Part shown: positions 8,134-15,729 of the stretch, piece by piece | Layout: every line of letters starts with the position of its first letter | How positions within the stretch are numbered: position 1 is the stretch's first letter | Assembly: GCF_900114845.1 (NCBI RefSeq) | Contig: NZ_FOUK01000008.1 | Coordinates: 90,081 to 154,080, forward strand | Direction of reading: 5' to 3' | From: Pimelobacter simplex | GTDB lineage: Bacteria > Actinomycetota > Actinomycetes > Propionibacteriales > Nocardioidaceae | Length of the DNA stretch: 64,000 nt | Notes under the pieces: generated by a model | The model's database searches: none | What the model was told of the DNA's origin: nothing | The model's input: only the letters and a program-made list of their open reading frames with translations | Made by a program: the position numbers and the translations under genes

Positions 8134-9498
8134 ATGTCGATGTTCAAGTGGGAGGTAGTCGACCCGGCTCCCGGTGAGCCGGTCGCGCCCCACCAGCGGC
8201 TCCCGTGGGGCCGCACCATCGGACTGGGCGCGCAGCACGTCGTTGCGATGTTCGGTGCGACGTTCGTGTTCCCGCTCGTCATGGGCCTGGACGCGAACCT
8301 GGCCATCATGTTCTCGGGTGTCTGCACGATCGGCTTCCTGCTGATCTGCAACAACAAGGTTCCCAGCTACCTCGGTACGAGCGCCTCGTTCGTCGCCGGT
8401 GTCGCTGCGATCCGTGCACAGGGCGGCGACTCCGCCGACGTGACCGGCGCGATCATGGTCTCGGGCCTCGTGCTCGTCGTCATCGGTGTCGCCGTGCACT
8501 TCGCCGGCGCCGGCCTGATCCACAAGATCCTGCCGCCGGCGGTGACCGGTGCCGTGGTCATGCTGATCGGCTTCAACCTGGCGCCGGTCGTCGCGGGCGT
8601 CTACTGGCCCCAGGACCAGTGGATCGCGCTGCTCACCGCCGCGTTCCTGGTCTGCGCCTCGGTGCTGCTCCCGGGCTTCTGGTCCCGGATCGCGGTCTTC
8701 CTGGCGCTGATCTTCGGCTTCGTGGCCTCGATCTTCGCCGACAAGATCTTCGGCTCGATCACCTCGATCACCGGCAGCAGCAACGGCGTCGCGGTCGAGC
8801 ACGACCGCGTCTCGTGGGACCTGGTCGGCAAGGCTGACTGGATCGGCTTCCCGAGCGGCAAGCTCGCCGACGGCGTCTCGGTCATCCACGGCCCGAGCCT
8901 GTCGATGACGTTCATCCTCCTCGTGCTGCCGGGCGTCATCGCGCTCATCGCCGAGAACACCGGCCACGTCAAGGCCGTCGCCGAGATGACCGGCGACAAC
9001 CTCGACCCCTACATGGGTCGCGCCATCGGTGCCGACGGTCTGGCCACCGCCTTCGCGAGCGCCTTCGGCGGCTCGCCCACGACGACGTACGCCGAGAACA
9101 TCGGCGTCATGGGTGCCACCAAGGTCTACTCGACCGCGGCCTACTACGTCGCCGGCATCGTCGCCATCCTGCTCGGTCTGTGCCCGAAGTTCGGGGCCAT
9201 CGTGAACGCCACCCCCGGCGGCGTCCTCGGCGGCATCACCGTCGTCCTGTACGGCATGATCGGACTGGTCGGCGCCAAGATCTGGGTCGAGAACCGTGTC
9301 GACTTCGGCGACCCGGTCAACATGGTCGGCCTCGCGGCCGGCCTGATCGCCGGCATCGGCGGCGTCTCGCTCAAGATCACCGACGACTTCCAGCTGGGTG
9401 GCATCGCCCTCGGCACGATCCTCGTCATCGTCTTCTTCCACGCTGTCAACCGCCGCAAGGCGGAACTCGGATCAGGTGAGGTGACCAAGAGGCTGTGA
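8134..9498 (+). CDS. NCS2-family nucleobase permease, UraA/uracil-type
   Basis: A 454-residue, multi-spanning NCS2 transporter with about 14 hydrophobic segments. Signature residues follow the uracil branch: Q34-H35 in GLGAQHVVAMFGATFVFP, E274 in IAENTGHV, and E321 in GGSPTTTYAENIGVM. These match the positions of the uracil-binding histidine and two glutamates of UraA. The xanthine/uric-acid branch usually has QNNG-type motifs, which are absent. It is expected to import uracil or thymine by proton symport. The ATG has an AGGAGGA ribosome site; the end overlaps the next gene by four bases, coupling import to the molybdenum hydroxylase. I am more confident of the family than of the exact base. 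Confidence 0.9.
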   Translation: MSMFKWEVVDPAPGEPVAPHQRLPWGRTIGLGAQHVVAMFGATFVFPLVMGLDANLAIMFSGVCTIGFLLICNNKVPSYLGTSASFVAGVAAIRAQGGDSADVTGAIMVSGLVLVVIGVAVHFAGAGLIHKILPPAVTGAVVMLIGFNLAPVVAGVYWPQDQWIALLTAAFLVCASVLLPGFWSRIAVFLALIFGFVASIFADKIFGSITSITGSSNGVAVEHDRVSWDLVGKADWIGFPSGKLADGVSVIHGPSLSMTFILLVLPGVIALIAENTGHVKAVAEMTGDNLDPYMGRAIGADGLATAFASAFGGSPTTTYAENIGVMGATKVYSTAAYYVAGIVAILLGLCPKFGAIVNATPGGVLGGITVVLYGMIGLVGAKIWVENRVDFGDPVNMVGLAAGLIAGIGGVSLKITDDFQLGGIALGTILVIVFFHAVNRRKAELGSGEVTKRL

Positions 9499-10364
9499 AG
9501 CCCGCACCGTTCGACTACGTCCGGCCGGGGTCCCTGGAGGAAGCCCTCCAGGCCCTGGCCGGGCATCCGGAGGCCAAGGTCCTCGCCGGAGGCCAGAGCC
9601 TCGTGCCGCTGCTCTCCATGCGGCTCGCGGCTCCGGCCGTCCTCGTGGACATCAACGAGCTGCCGGACCTCGACCACGTCAACGTCGGCGCCGACGGCGT
9701 CCGGGTGGGTGCGCTCGCCCGGCACGCCCAGGTGCTCGCCGACGCCGACGTGGCGCGGGTCCAGCCGCTGGTGACGAAGGCGCTCGCCAACGTCGCCCAC
9801 GCGACCATCCGCAACCGCGGGACGACGGTCGGCTCGCTGGTCCACGCCGACGCGGCGGCCGAGATGCCGATGGTGCTGCAGCTGCTGGGCGGCTCCCTCG
9901 ACGTGGTCGGACCGCAGGGGCGCCGGACCATCCCGGTCGAGGAGCTCTACGTCGGCCCGCTCGAGTCGAGCCTGCACCACGACGAGATCGCCGTCGAGGC
10001 GTTCTTCCCGGCGCTCGCCGCCGGCACGGGCGTCGCCTTCGAGGAGATCGCCCGCCGGCACGGCGACTACGCCATGTGCGGTGTCGCGGCCGTCGTCACC
10101 GTCGACGGCGAGCGGGTGGTCGCGGCCAAGGCCGGCTACCTCTCCGTCTCCGACATCCCGGCCGTGGTCGACCTGACCGAGGCGCTCGACGGCGAGATGA
10201 CCAACGCGTCGCTGGCGCGGGCGGCCGACGCGGCGCTCGCCGTCCTCGAGCCGGAGACCGACATCCACGCCACGGCCGACTACCGCGCGCACCTCGCCCG
10301 GGTGCTCACCGCGCGGGTCGTCTCCGCGGCCTACCAGAACGCTCGTGAGGAGCAGCAGTCGTGA
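9495..10364 (+). CDS. Molybdenum hydroxylase FAD-binding (medium) subunit
   Basis: A 289-residue subunit of the xanthine dehydrogenase/CO dehydrogenase family. The N-terminal FAD pyrophosphate loop AGGQSLVPLLSMR and the second motif ATIRNRGTTVGSLVHAD are present, followed by a CO-dehydrogenase-type C-terminal domain. It passes electrons from the iron-sulfur subunit to an acceptor. The GTG start overlaps the permease stop, and the 3' end overlaps the iron-sulfur subunit by four bases. Gene order medium-small-large is the usual cox/ndh-type arrangement. Given the neighbouring UraA-type permease and barbiturase-like enzyme, uracil/thymine dehydrogenase is the favoured role. Confidence 0.93.
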   Translation: MKPAPFDYVRPGSLEEALQALAGHPEAKVLAGGQSLVPLLSMRLAAPAVLVDINELPDLDHVNVGADGVRVGALARHAQVLADADVARVQPLVTKALANVAHATIRNRGTTVGSLVHADAAAEMPMVLQLLGGSLDVVGPQGRRTIPVEELYVGPLESSLHHDEIAVEAFFPALAAGTGVAFEEIARRHGDYAMCGVAAVVTVDGERVVAAKAGYLSVSDIPAVVDLTEALDGEMTNASLARAADAALAVLEPETDIHATADYRAHLARVLTARVVSAAYQNAREEQQS

Positions 10365-10858
10365 CCGAGCAGATCCACGAGATCCGGCTGACCGTCAACG
10401 GCGTCGAGCACGAGACGGCCGTGCCCGCCCGGCGGCTGCTCTCCGACGCGCTGCGCCACGACCTCGGCCTGACCGGCACCCACGTCGGCTGCGAGCACGG
10501 CGTCTGCGGTGCCTGCACCGTCCTGGTCGACGGCCAGCCGATGCGCAGCTGCCTCATGTTCGCGGTCTCGGCCGCGGGCCACGAGGTCACCACCGTCGAG
10601 GGTCTCGAGAACCCCGACGGCACGCTCGGCCCGGTGCAGCAGGCGTTCCGCGAGTGCCACGGCCTGCAGTGCGGCTTCTGCACGCCGGGCTTCCTCACCA
10701 CGATCACCGCCGGCATCGCCGAGAACCCCGAGCCCACCGAGGACGAGGCCCGCGACATGATCGCCGGCAACCTCTGCCGCTGCACGGGCTACCAGAACAT
10801 CGTCAAGGCGGTCTGCCGCGCAGCCGAGCTGGCCCGCGAGAGCGAGGACGTCCAGTGA
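10361..10858 (+). CDS. Molybdenum hydroxylase 2Fe-2S (small) subunit
   Basis: A 165-residue subunit carrying two [2Fe-2S] clusters. The plant-ferredoxin-type cluster is bound by C44, C49, C52 and C64 (CEHGVCGACTVLVDG), and the helical domain cluster by C104, C107, C139 and C141 (CGFCTPGF and LCRCTGYQNI). All eight ligands are intact. It relays electrons from the molybdopterin site to FAD. GTGA overlaps with both neighbours indicate tight coupling, as expected for a stoichiometric heterotrimer. Confidence 0.96.
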   Translation: MTEQIHEIRLTVNGVEHETAVPARRLLSDALRHDLGLTGTHVGCEHGVCGACTVLVDGQPMRSCLMFAVSAAGHEVTTVEGLENPDGTLGPVQQAFRECHGLQCGFCTPGFLTTITAGIAENPEPTEDEARDMIAGNLCRCTGYQNIVKAVCRAAELARESEDVQ

Positions 10859-13233
10859 CCACCAAGATGATGGGCGCCAAGGTCCAGCGCGTCGAGGACG
10901 AGCGGCTGGTCCGCGGCACCGGGCGCTACGTCGACGACGTGGCGCTCGACGCGCTGCACACCGCCGTCCTGCGCAGCCCCCACGCGCACGCCCGGATCGT
11001 CTCGATCGACGTCGACGCCGTGCTCGACGTCGAGGGCGTCCACGCCGTGTGGACCTACGACGACCTCGAGGGCGCGATGGCCGAGCCGCTGCCGCTGCTC
11101 ATCCCGCACCCCACGCTGACCCAGGGCCGCACCCAGTACGCGCTGGCCAAGGACGAGGTCAACTACGTCGGCGAGGCGATCGCCTTCGTCGTCGCCGACG
11201 ACCGCTACATCGCCGAGGACGCGCTCGCCCGGATCGCCGTGGAGTTCGAGCTGCTGCCCGCCGTCGTCGGCGTCGAGGCCGCGCGCGAGGCCGCGAACCT
11301 GGTCCACGACGACGTCCCCGGCAACGTGGCCGCACGCATGGAGCAGTCCAACGGCGACGCCGCCGCGGCCATCGCCGCCGCGCCCCACACGCTCTCGCTC
11401 GACCTCAAGATCGAGCGCAGCGCCTGCATGCCGATGGAGGGTCGCGGCACCGTCGCGCGCTGGGACCCCGACCAGAACCGGCTGCAGGTGTGGACCTCCA
11501 CGCAGACCTCCACCGGCGTCCGCGCCGCCGTCGCGGCCAAGCTCGGCCTCGACCTCGGCCAGGTCGACGTCATCACGCCCGACGTGGGCGGCGGCTTCGG
11601 CGTCAAGATCGTGCACCCGTGGCCCGAGGAGCTCCTCGTCCCGCTCGCCGCGCAGAAGCTCGGCCGCGCGGTGAAGTTCACCGAGGACCGGCGCGAGCAC
11701 TTCATCTCCTCGGCCCACGAGCGGGCGCAGGTGCACCACGTCGAGGTCGGCTTCGACGACGAGGGCCGTGTGCTCGGGCTCGACGTCCGCTTCTGGCACG
11801 ACCACGGCGCCTACACGCCGTACGGGCTGATCGTCCCGATCATCACCTCGACCCAGCTGCTCGGCCCCTACAAGCCGGGCGCCTACCACGTGCAGTTCGA
11901 CTCGCTCTACACGAACACGGTCATCGTGACGCCCTACCGCGGCGCCGGCCGGCCGCAGGGCTGCTTCGTGATGGAGCGGACGATGGACGCGATCGCCGCC
12001 GAGCTCGGCAAGGACCGCGCCGACGTCCGCGCAGTCAACTTCATCCAGCCCGACGAGTTCCCCTACGACCAGGGCCTGATCTTCCAGGACGGTCGCGAGC
12101 TCAAGTACGACTCCGGCGACTACCCGGCGATGCTCGACAAGATCAAGGAGCTCGTCGACTGGGACAACTTCGAGTCGTTCCGCGAGGCGAAGGCCGCCGA
12201 GGGCAAGCGAGTCGGCCTCGGCCTGGCCTGCTACGTCGAGGGCACCGGCGTCGGCCCCTACGAGGGCGCGCACGTGCACATCGAGACGTCCGGCAAGGTC
12301 AAGGTCGCCACCGGCCTCACCTCGCAGGGCCAGGGCCACCAGACCGCGTTCGCGCAGATCGTGGCCGACGAGCTCGGCGTTCGCTTCGAGGACGTCGAGA
12401 TCACCACGGGCGACACCCGCCGGATGGCCTACGCCGTGGGCACCTTCGCCTCCCGCGCCGCCGTGATGAGCGGCTCGGCGATCCACCTGGCCGCCAAGCG
12501 TGCCAAGGAGAAGGCGCTCCGCATCGCGGCCGACGCGCTCGAGGCCGACATCGACGACCTCGAGATCGTCGACGGCGTCGTCAGCGTCAAGGGCACCGAC
12601 TCGTCCATCCCGCTCGGCACGATCGCCGTCCTGTCCAACCCGCTGCGCTACGCCTTCGACGAGGCGTCCAAGGCGGCCACGCAGTTCAACGTCGGCGACC
12701 CGACGAAGCCGCCGGTCGCCGAGGACGACGAGCCGGGCCTCGAGGGCAAGGACTTCTACTCGCCGCCGCGCTCGACGTTCGCCTCCGGCATGCACGCCGT
12801 GATCGTCGAGACCGACGTCGAGACCGCCGAGATCCGGATCCTCAAGTACGCCGTCGTCCACGACTGCGGACACCTGATCAACCCGATGATCGTCGAGGGC
12901 CAGATCCACGGCGGTGTCGCGCAGGGTGTCGGCGGTGCGCTCTACGAGCGGATGGCCTACGACGAGTCCGGGCAGCTGCTCAACGCCTCGTTCATGGACT
13001 TCCTCATGCCCTACGTCACCGAGGTGCCCGAGAGCATCGAGATCGACCACCTGGAGACCCCGTCTCCGCTCAACCCGCTCGGCATCAAGGGCGCGGGCGA
13101 GGCCGGCGTGATCCCCGGGTCCGCCGCGTTCGCCGCCGCCATCGAGGACGCCGAGCGCCTCACCATCACCGCCATGCCCATCTCGCCGTCGGAGCTCTTC
13201 GCGCTCCGTGCGGCCCAGAAGGAGTCGAAGTGA
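10855..13233 (+). CDS. Molybdenum hydroxylase catalytic (large, molybdopterin) subunit
   Basis: A 792-residue catalytic subunit. It shows the aldehyde oxidase/xanthine dehydrogenase hammerhead domain, PDVGGGFGVK, the active-site loop PYRGAGRPQG and the catalytic glutamate E749 in GAGEAGVIPG. The CO dehydrogenase form I loop (AYxCSFR) is absent, so it is not a CO oxidiser. Members of this family hydroxylate nitrogen heterocycles with water as the oxygen source. In this context, C6/C2-type oxidation of uracil or thymine to barbiturate or 5-methylbarbiturate is plausible. The GTG start overlaps the preceding stop by four bases. No MoCo-sulfurase, XdhC or CoxD-like maturation gene is present in the window, so maturation must be supplied elsewhere. 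Confidence 0.93.
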   Translation: MTTKMMGAKVQRVEDERLVRGTGRYVDDVALDALHTAVLRSPHAHARIVSIDVDAVLDVEGVHAVWTYDDLEGAMAEPLPLLIPHPTLTQGRTQYALAKDEVNYVGEAIAFVVADDRYIAEDALARIAVEFELLPAVVGVEAAREAANLVHDDVPGNVAARMEQSNGDAAAAIAAAPHTLSLDLKIERSACMPMEGRGTVARWDPDQNRLQVWTSTQTSTGVRAAVAAKLGLDLGQVDVITPDVGGGFGVKIVHPWPEELLVPLAAQKLGRAVKFTEDRREHFISSAHERAQVHHVEVGFDDEGRVLGLDVRFWHDHGAYTPYGLIVPIITSTQLLGPYKPGAYHVQFDSLYTNTVIVTPYRGAGRPQGCFVMERTMDAIAAELGKDRADVRAVNFIQPDEFPYDQGLIFQDGRELKYDSGDYPAMLDKIKELVDWDNFESFREAKAAEGKRVGLGLACYVEGTGVGPYEGAHVHIETSGKVKVATGLTSQGQGHQTAFAQIVADELGVRFEDVEITTGDTRRMAYAVGTFASRAAVMSGSAIHLAAKRAKEKALRIAADALEADIDDLEIVDGVVSVKGTDSSIPLGTIAVLSNPLRYAFDEASKAATQFNVGDPTKPPVAEDDEPGLEGKDFYSPPRSTFASGMHAVIVETDVETAEIRILKYAVVHDCGHLINPMIVEGQIHGGVAQGVGGALYERMAYDESGQLLNASFMDFLMPYVTEVPESIEIDHLETPSPLNPLGIKGAGEAGVIPGSAAFAAAIEDAERLTITAMPISPSELFALRAAQKESK

Positions 13234-13865
13234 AGATCTCCGGTCAGAACACCATCGCCGCCCCCGTCGAGAAGGTCTGGGACGCGATCTTGGACCCGCG
13301 GGTCCTCGTGGCGACGATCCCCGGCTGCGAGCAGCTCGAGGCGACCGGTGAGAACGCCTACGCGATGACGGTCAGCGCCGGCGTCGCGGCGATCAAGGGC
13401 ACCTACTCGGGCTCCTGCGTGCTCGAGGACCTCCGCAAGGGCGAGGGCCTCACCATGAAGCTCAAGGGCGCCGGCGCGCCGGGCACCATCGACGCGACGG
13501 TCCTGGTGACCTTCGCCGGCTCCGGTGACGAGACGGTCCTGTCGTACGACGCGGACGCCGTCGTCGGCGGCATGATCGGCGGCGTGGGCCAGCGGATGCT
13601 GACCAGCGTCTCGCGCCGGATGGCGGCCGAGTTCTTCGGCAACGTCGAGAAGGTCATCGCCAACGGCCTGCCGGCCGAGGTGGCCGCTGCCGAGCCGACG
13701 GTGTCGGCCGAAGGGGCGCCGGTGTTCGCGGCTGCTCCGAAGGCCGCGCGCGCCGGCGCCGGTGCCGCTGTGGGTGGCGAGTCGTTCCTCATGGGCGTCG
13801 CGGTCGGTGGCGGGCTCGTGCTCGCCGGCGTGATCGTGGGCGGGCTGCTGGGCCGCCGGCGATGA
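13230..13865 (+). CDS. CoxG-like SRPBCC protein with C-terminal membrane anchor
   Basis: A 211-residue protein. Residues 1-145 form a START/SRPBCC domain of the carbon monoxide dehydrogenase subunit G family (NTIAAPVEKVWDAILDP, IPGCEQLEATGENAY). An Ala-rich linker follows, and residues about 188-208 form a single hydrophobic helix ending in RRR. In CO dehydrogenase systems CoxG tethers the enzyme to the membrane; the same role is likely here, delivering electrons to the respiratory chain. It is coupled to the large subunit (GTGA overlap) and to the amidase (ATGA overlap). Confidence 0.88.
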   Translation: MKISGQNTIAAPVEKVWDAILDPRVLVATIPGCEQLEATGENAYAMTVSAGVAAIKGTYSGSCVLEDLRKGEGLTMKLKGAGAPGTIDATVLVTFAGSGDETVLSYDADAVVGGMIGGVGQRMLTSVSRRMAAEFFGNVEKVIANGLPAEVAAAEPTVSAEGAPVFAAAPKAARAGAGAAVGGESFLMGVAVGGGLVLAGVIVGGLLGRRR

Positions 13866-15262
13866 CGTCCGGCACCTCGCTCTCGGTCGACTCGACCGCG
13901 CGCGAGCAGGCGGCCGCCGTCCGTCGTCGGGAGGTGTCGGCGCGCGAGCTGCTCGACCTCCACCTCGAGCGGATCGCCGCCCGCAACCCCGAGCTCAACG
14001 CGATCGTCTCGCTCGACGAGTCGCGAGCTCGCGCGGGTGCTGCTGCGGCCGACGAGCTGCTCGCCTCGGGTGCCGAGGTCGGTCCGCTGCACGGACTGCC
14101 GTTCGCGTTCAAGGACACCCACGCGGTGGGCGGCTGGCGGACGACGTACGGATCGCCGGTGATGGCGGCCAACGTTCCCGAGCACGACGAGCTCATCGTC
14201 GAACGGGTGCGCGCCGCCGGCGCCGTGACCATCGGCAAGACCAACGTCCCCGAGTTCGCGGCCGGCTCCCACACGTTCAACCCGGTCTTCGGCACCACCC
14301 TCAACCCGGTCGACCCCACCCGCTCCGCGGGCGGGTCCAGCGGGGGAGCGGCGTGCGCCCTGGCGGCCGGCATGGTGCCCCTCGCCGACGGCTCCGACAT
14401 GGGCGGCTCCTTGCGCAACCCGGCGTCCTTCTGCGGCGTCGTCGGCATGCGCCCGAGCCTCGGCCGGGTGCCCGAGTGGCCGCTCTACAACCAGTGGGAG
14501 ACCACCTCCGTCGGCGGCCCGATGGCCCGCAACGTCGGCGATCTCGCGCTCCTGCTCTCGGTCATGGCCGGACCCGACCCGCGCGCCCCCCAGGCCCTCG
14601 GTGACCCCGGCGCTGTCTTCGCGGCGCCGGTCGCCGCGTCGCTGGCCGGGCTGCGGGTGGCGCTGAGCGTCGACCTGGCCGGCGCGATCGACGTCGACCA
14701 CGAAGTGGCCGCCGTCGTCGAGGCGGCCGGCGCCGCCCTGGCCTCGGCGGGGGCCTCGGTCTCCGGTGCCGCGCCCGACCTGTCCCTCGCCGACGACACC
14801 TTCCGGACCCTGCGCGCCTGGCACTTCCAGGCCAAGCTCGGCCGCTTGCTCGCGGCGCACCCCGACTCGTTCAAGCAGTCGCTGGCCGACAACATCCGCG
14901 CCGGCGAGTCGCTCACCGGAGCCGACGTGGCCCGCGCCTACACCCAGCGCACCGCCCTGTCCGAGACGATGCGGTCGTTCTTCGGCTCGTACGACGTCCT
15001 GGTGCTCCCGGTCTCCCAGGTCCCGCCGTTCCCGGCGACCCAGGAGTTCCCGACCGAGATCAACGGCAAGCCCATGGCGACCTACCTCGACTGGATGCGC
15101 TCGGCGTACTTCATCACCGTCACCGGCTGCCCGGCCATCTCGGTGCCGTTCGGCACGACGTCGTCCGGCCTGCCCGTCGGCGTCCAGATCGTCGCGCGCC
15201 ACGGCGCCGACCTCCGCCTGCTCGAGGTCGCCGCCGCCGTCGAGGCCCTGGCCGCTCGTTAA
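13862..15262 (+). CDS. Amidase signature family enzyme (candidate malonamidase or ureidomalonase)
   Basis: A 466-residue amidase. The Ser-cisSer-Lys triad is recognisable: K84 in FAFKD, S159 in GGSSGG and the nucleophile S183 in GSDMGGSLRNPA. Spacing between the two serines (24 residues) equals that of malonamidase E2. It is cotranscribed with the permease and molybdenum hydroxylase. Two roles fit the locus: hydrolysing ureidomalonate to malonate and urea (the ureidomalonase step known in Rhodococcus), or hydrolysing malonamate to malonate and ammonia after a carbamoyltransferase has removed the ureido carbamoyl group. The presence of the FdrA trio and carbamate kinase makes me favour the second. 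No urease or allophanate hydrolase gene is seen nearby. Confidence 0.9.
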   Translation: MTSGTSLSVDSTAREQAAAVRRREVSARELLDLHLERIAARNPELNAIVSLDESRARAGAAAADELLASGAEVGPLHGLPFAFKDTHAVGGWRTTYGSPVMAANVPEHDELIVERVRAAGAVTIGKTNVPEFAAGSHTFNPVFGTTLNPVDPTRSAGGSSGGAACALAAGMVPLADGSDMGGSLRNPASFCGVVGMRPSLGRVPEWPLYNQWETTSVGGPMARNVGDLALLLSVMAGPDPRAPQALGDPGAVFAAPVAASLAGLRVALSVDLAGAIDVDHEVAAVVEAAGAALASAGASVSGAAPDLSLADDTFRTLRAWHFQAKLGRLLAAHPDSFKQSLADNIRAGESLTGADVARAYTQRTALSETMRSFFGSYDVLVLPVSQVPPFPATQEFPTEINGKPMATYLDWMRSAYFITVTGCPAISVPFGTTSSGLPVGVQIVARHGADLRLLEVAAAVEALAAR

Positions 15263-15270
15263 CCCCCGCC

Positions 15271-15336
15271 GAAGTAGCAGGGTTCGACCCTCGAAGTCGC
15301 AGGGTTGGGCGCTCGAGGGTGCACGGTTGGGCCGGT
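15271..15336. repeat. Three tandem 22-base units of the GAAGT...GGTT repeat
   Basis: Starting nine bases after the amidase stop are three consecutive 22-base units at 15271, 15293 and 15315. The first two begin GAAGT and share CAGGGTT; the third is degenerate (GAGGG...CGGTT). Period and core resemble the units inside the inverted repeat at 2823-2924. Both copies lie just after a stop codon in the same locus. I know no function for this repeat. Confidence 0.65.
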
Positions 15337-15729
15337 CGGGCGCTGGTGAGGGTGGTTGCGGTGGCGGCCGCGCTTAGCCGACCGTCTCCCGCCGTCAAGG
15401 AGGCCTTCGGCCCCGCTGCGCGGCGCCTACGGCGTCCTTGACTGCGGGGCCCGGACGGCCGGCTGGCGGCGCGGGTGCCGGCACTCGCTGCGCTCGCGCC
15501 GCCGCTACGCGGCCGCCACCTCGGCTTCGCCTTCGGCTGCGCGGCCTTCGGCCTTTCGGTCGCCGGTCTCCCCGCTGCGCGACGCTCCCCGAACGGGCGC
15601 TTGGGGACGGGTTCTGGACATGGGCTCGCGCTCAGCGAAGTGTGGTCGTCAACTTCTGCCGACCAACTGCCATTCCCTCGGCAGAAGATGCCGTCGTGCG
15701 AAGCGACGCGGGTCACTTGAATGTGACCC
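15337..15729. other. Noncoding gap with hairpins upstream of hyuA
   Basis: No convincing gene is seen. The open frames here lack codon bias and similarity to anything I recognise. The left part contains a stem pairing GTCAAGGAGGCC (from about 15394) with GGCGTCCTTGAC (from about 15431), which could terminate the amidase operon, followed by simple GC-rich sequence with recurring CTGCGC and GCCTTCGGC words. The right end holds the two palindromes described separately. This break divides the locus into two transcription units. Confidence 0.5.
15653..15728. promoter_or_regulatory. Two perfect palindromes before hyuA, candidate operators
   Basis: CTTCTGCCGA (15653-15662) and TCGGCAGAAG (15678-15687) form a perfect 10-base inverted repeat with a 15-base spacer. 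A second palindrome, GGTCAC-TTGAAT-GTGACC (15711-15728), ends one base before the hyuA ATG. The second overlaps the expected initiation region, so a protein bound there would block hyuA expression. Which regulator uses them is unknown; the PucR-type protein at 6.7 kb is one candidate. Confidence 0.5.

Noticed and set aside
8134..9498. Xanthine/uric acid permease
   Set aside because: The QNNG-type motif of that branch is missing, while the UraA-type residues H35, E274 and E321 are present. A purine substrate is not fully excluded.
10855..13233. CO dehydrogenase large subunit (coxL) identity
   Set aside because: The form I active-site loop AYxCSFR is absent; the loop reads PYRGAGRPQG, typical of other molybdenum hydroxylases. 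The CoxG-like partner alone is not enough.
15337..15720. Small genes in the gap before hyuA
   Set aside because: Frames of 80-125 codons exist in several readings but lack actinobacterial third-position bias, ribosome sites and recognisable products.
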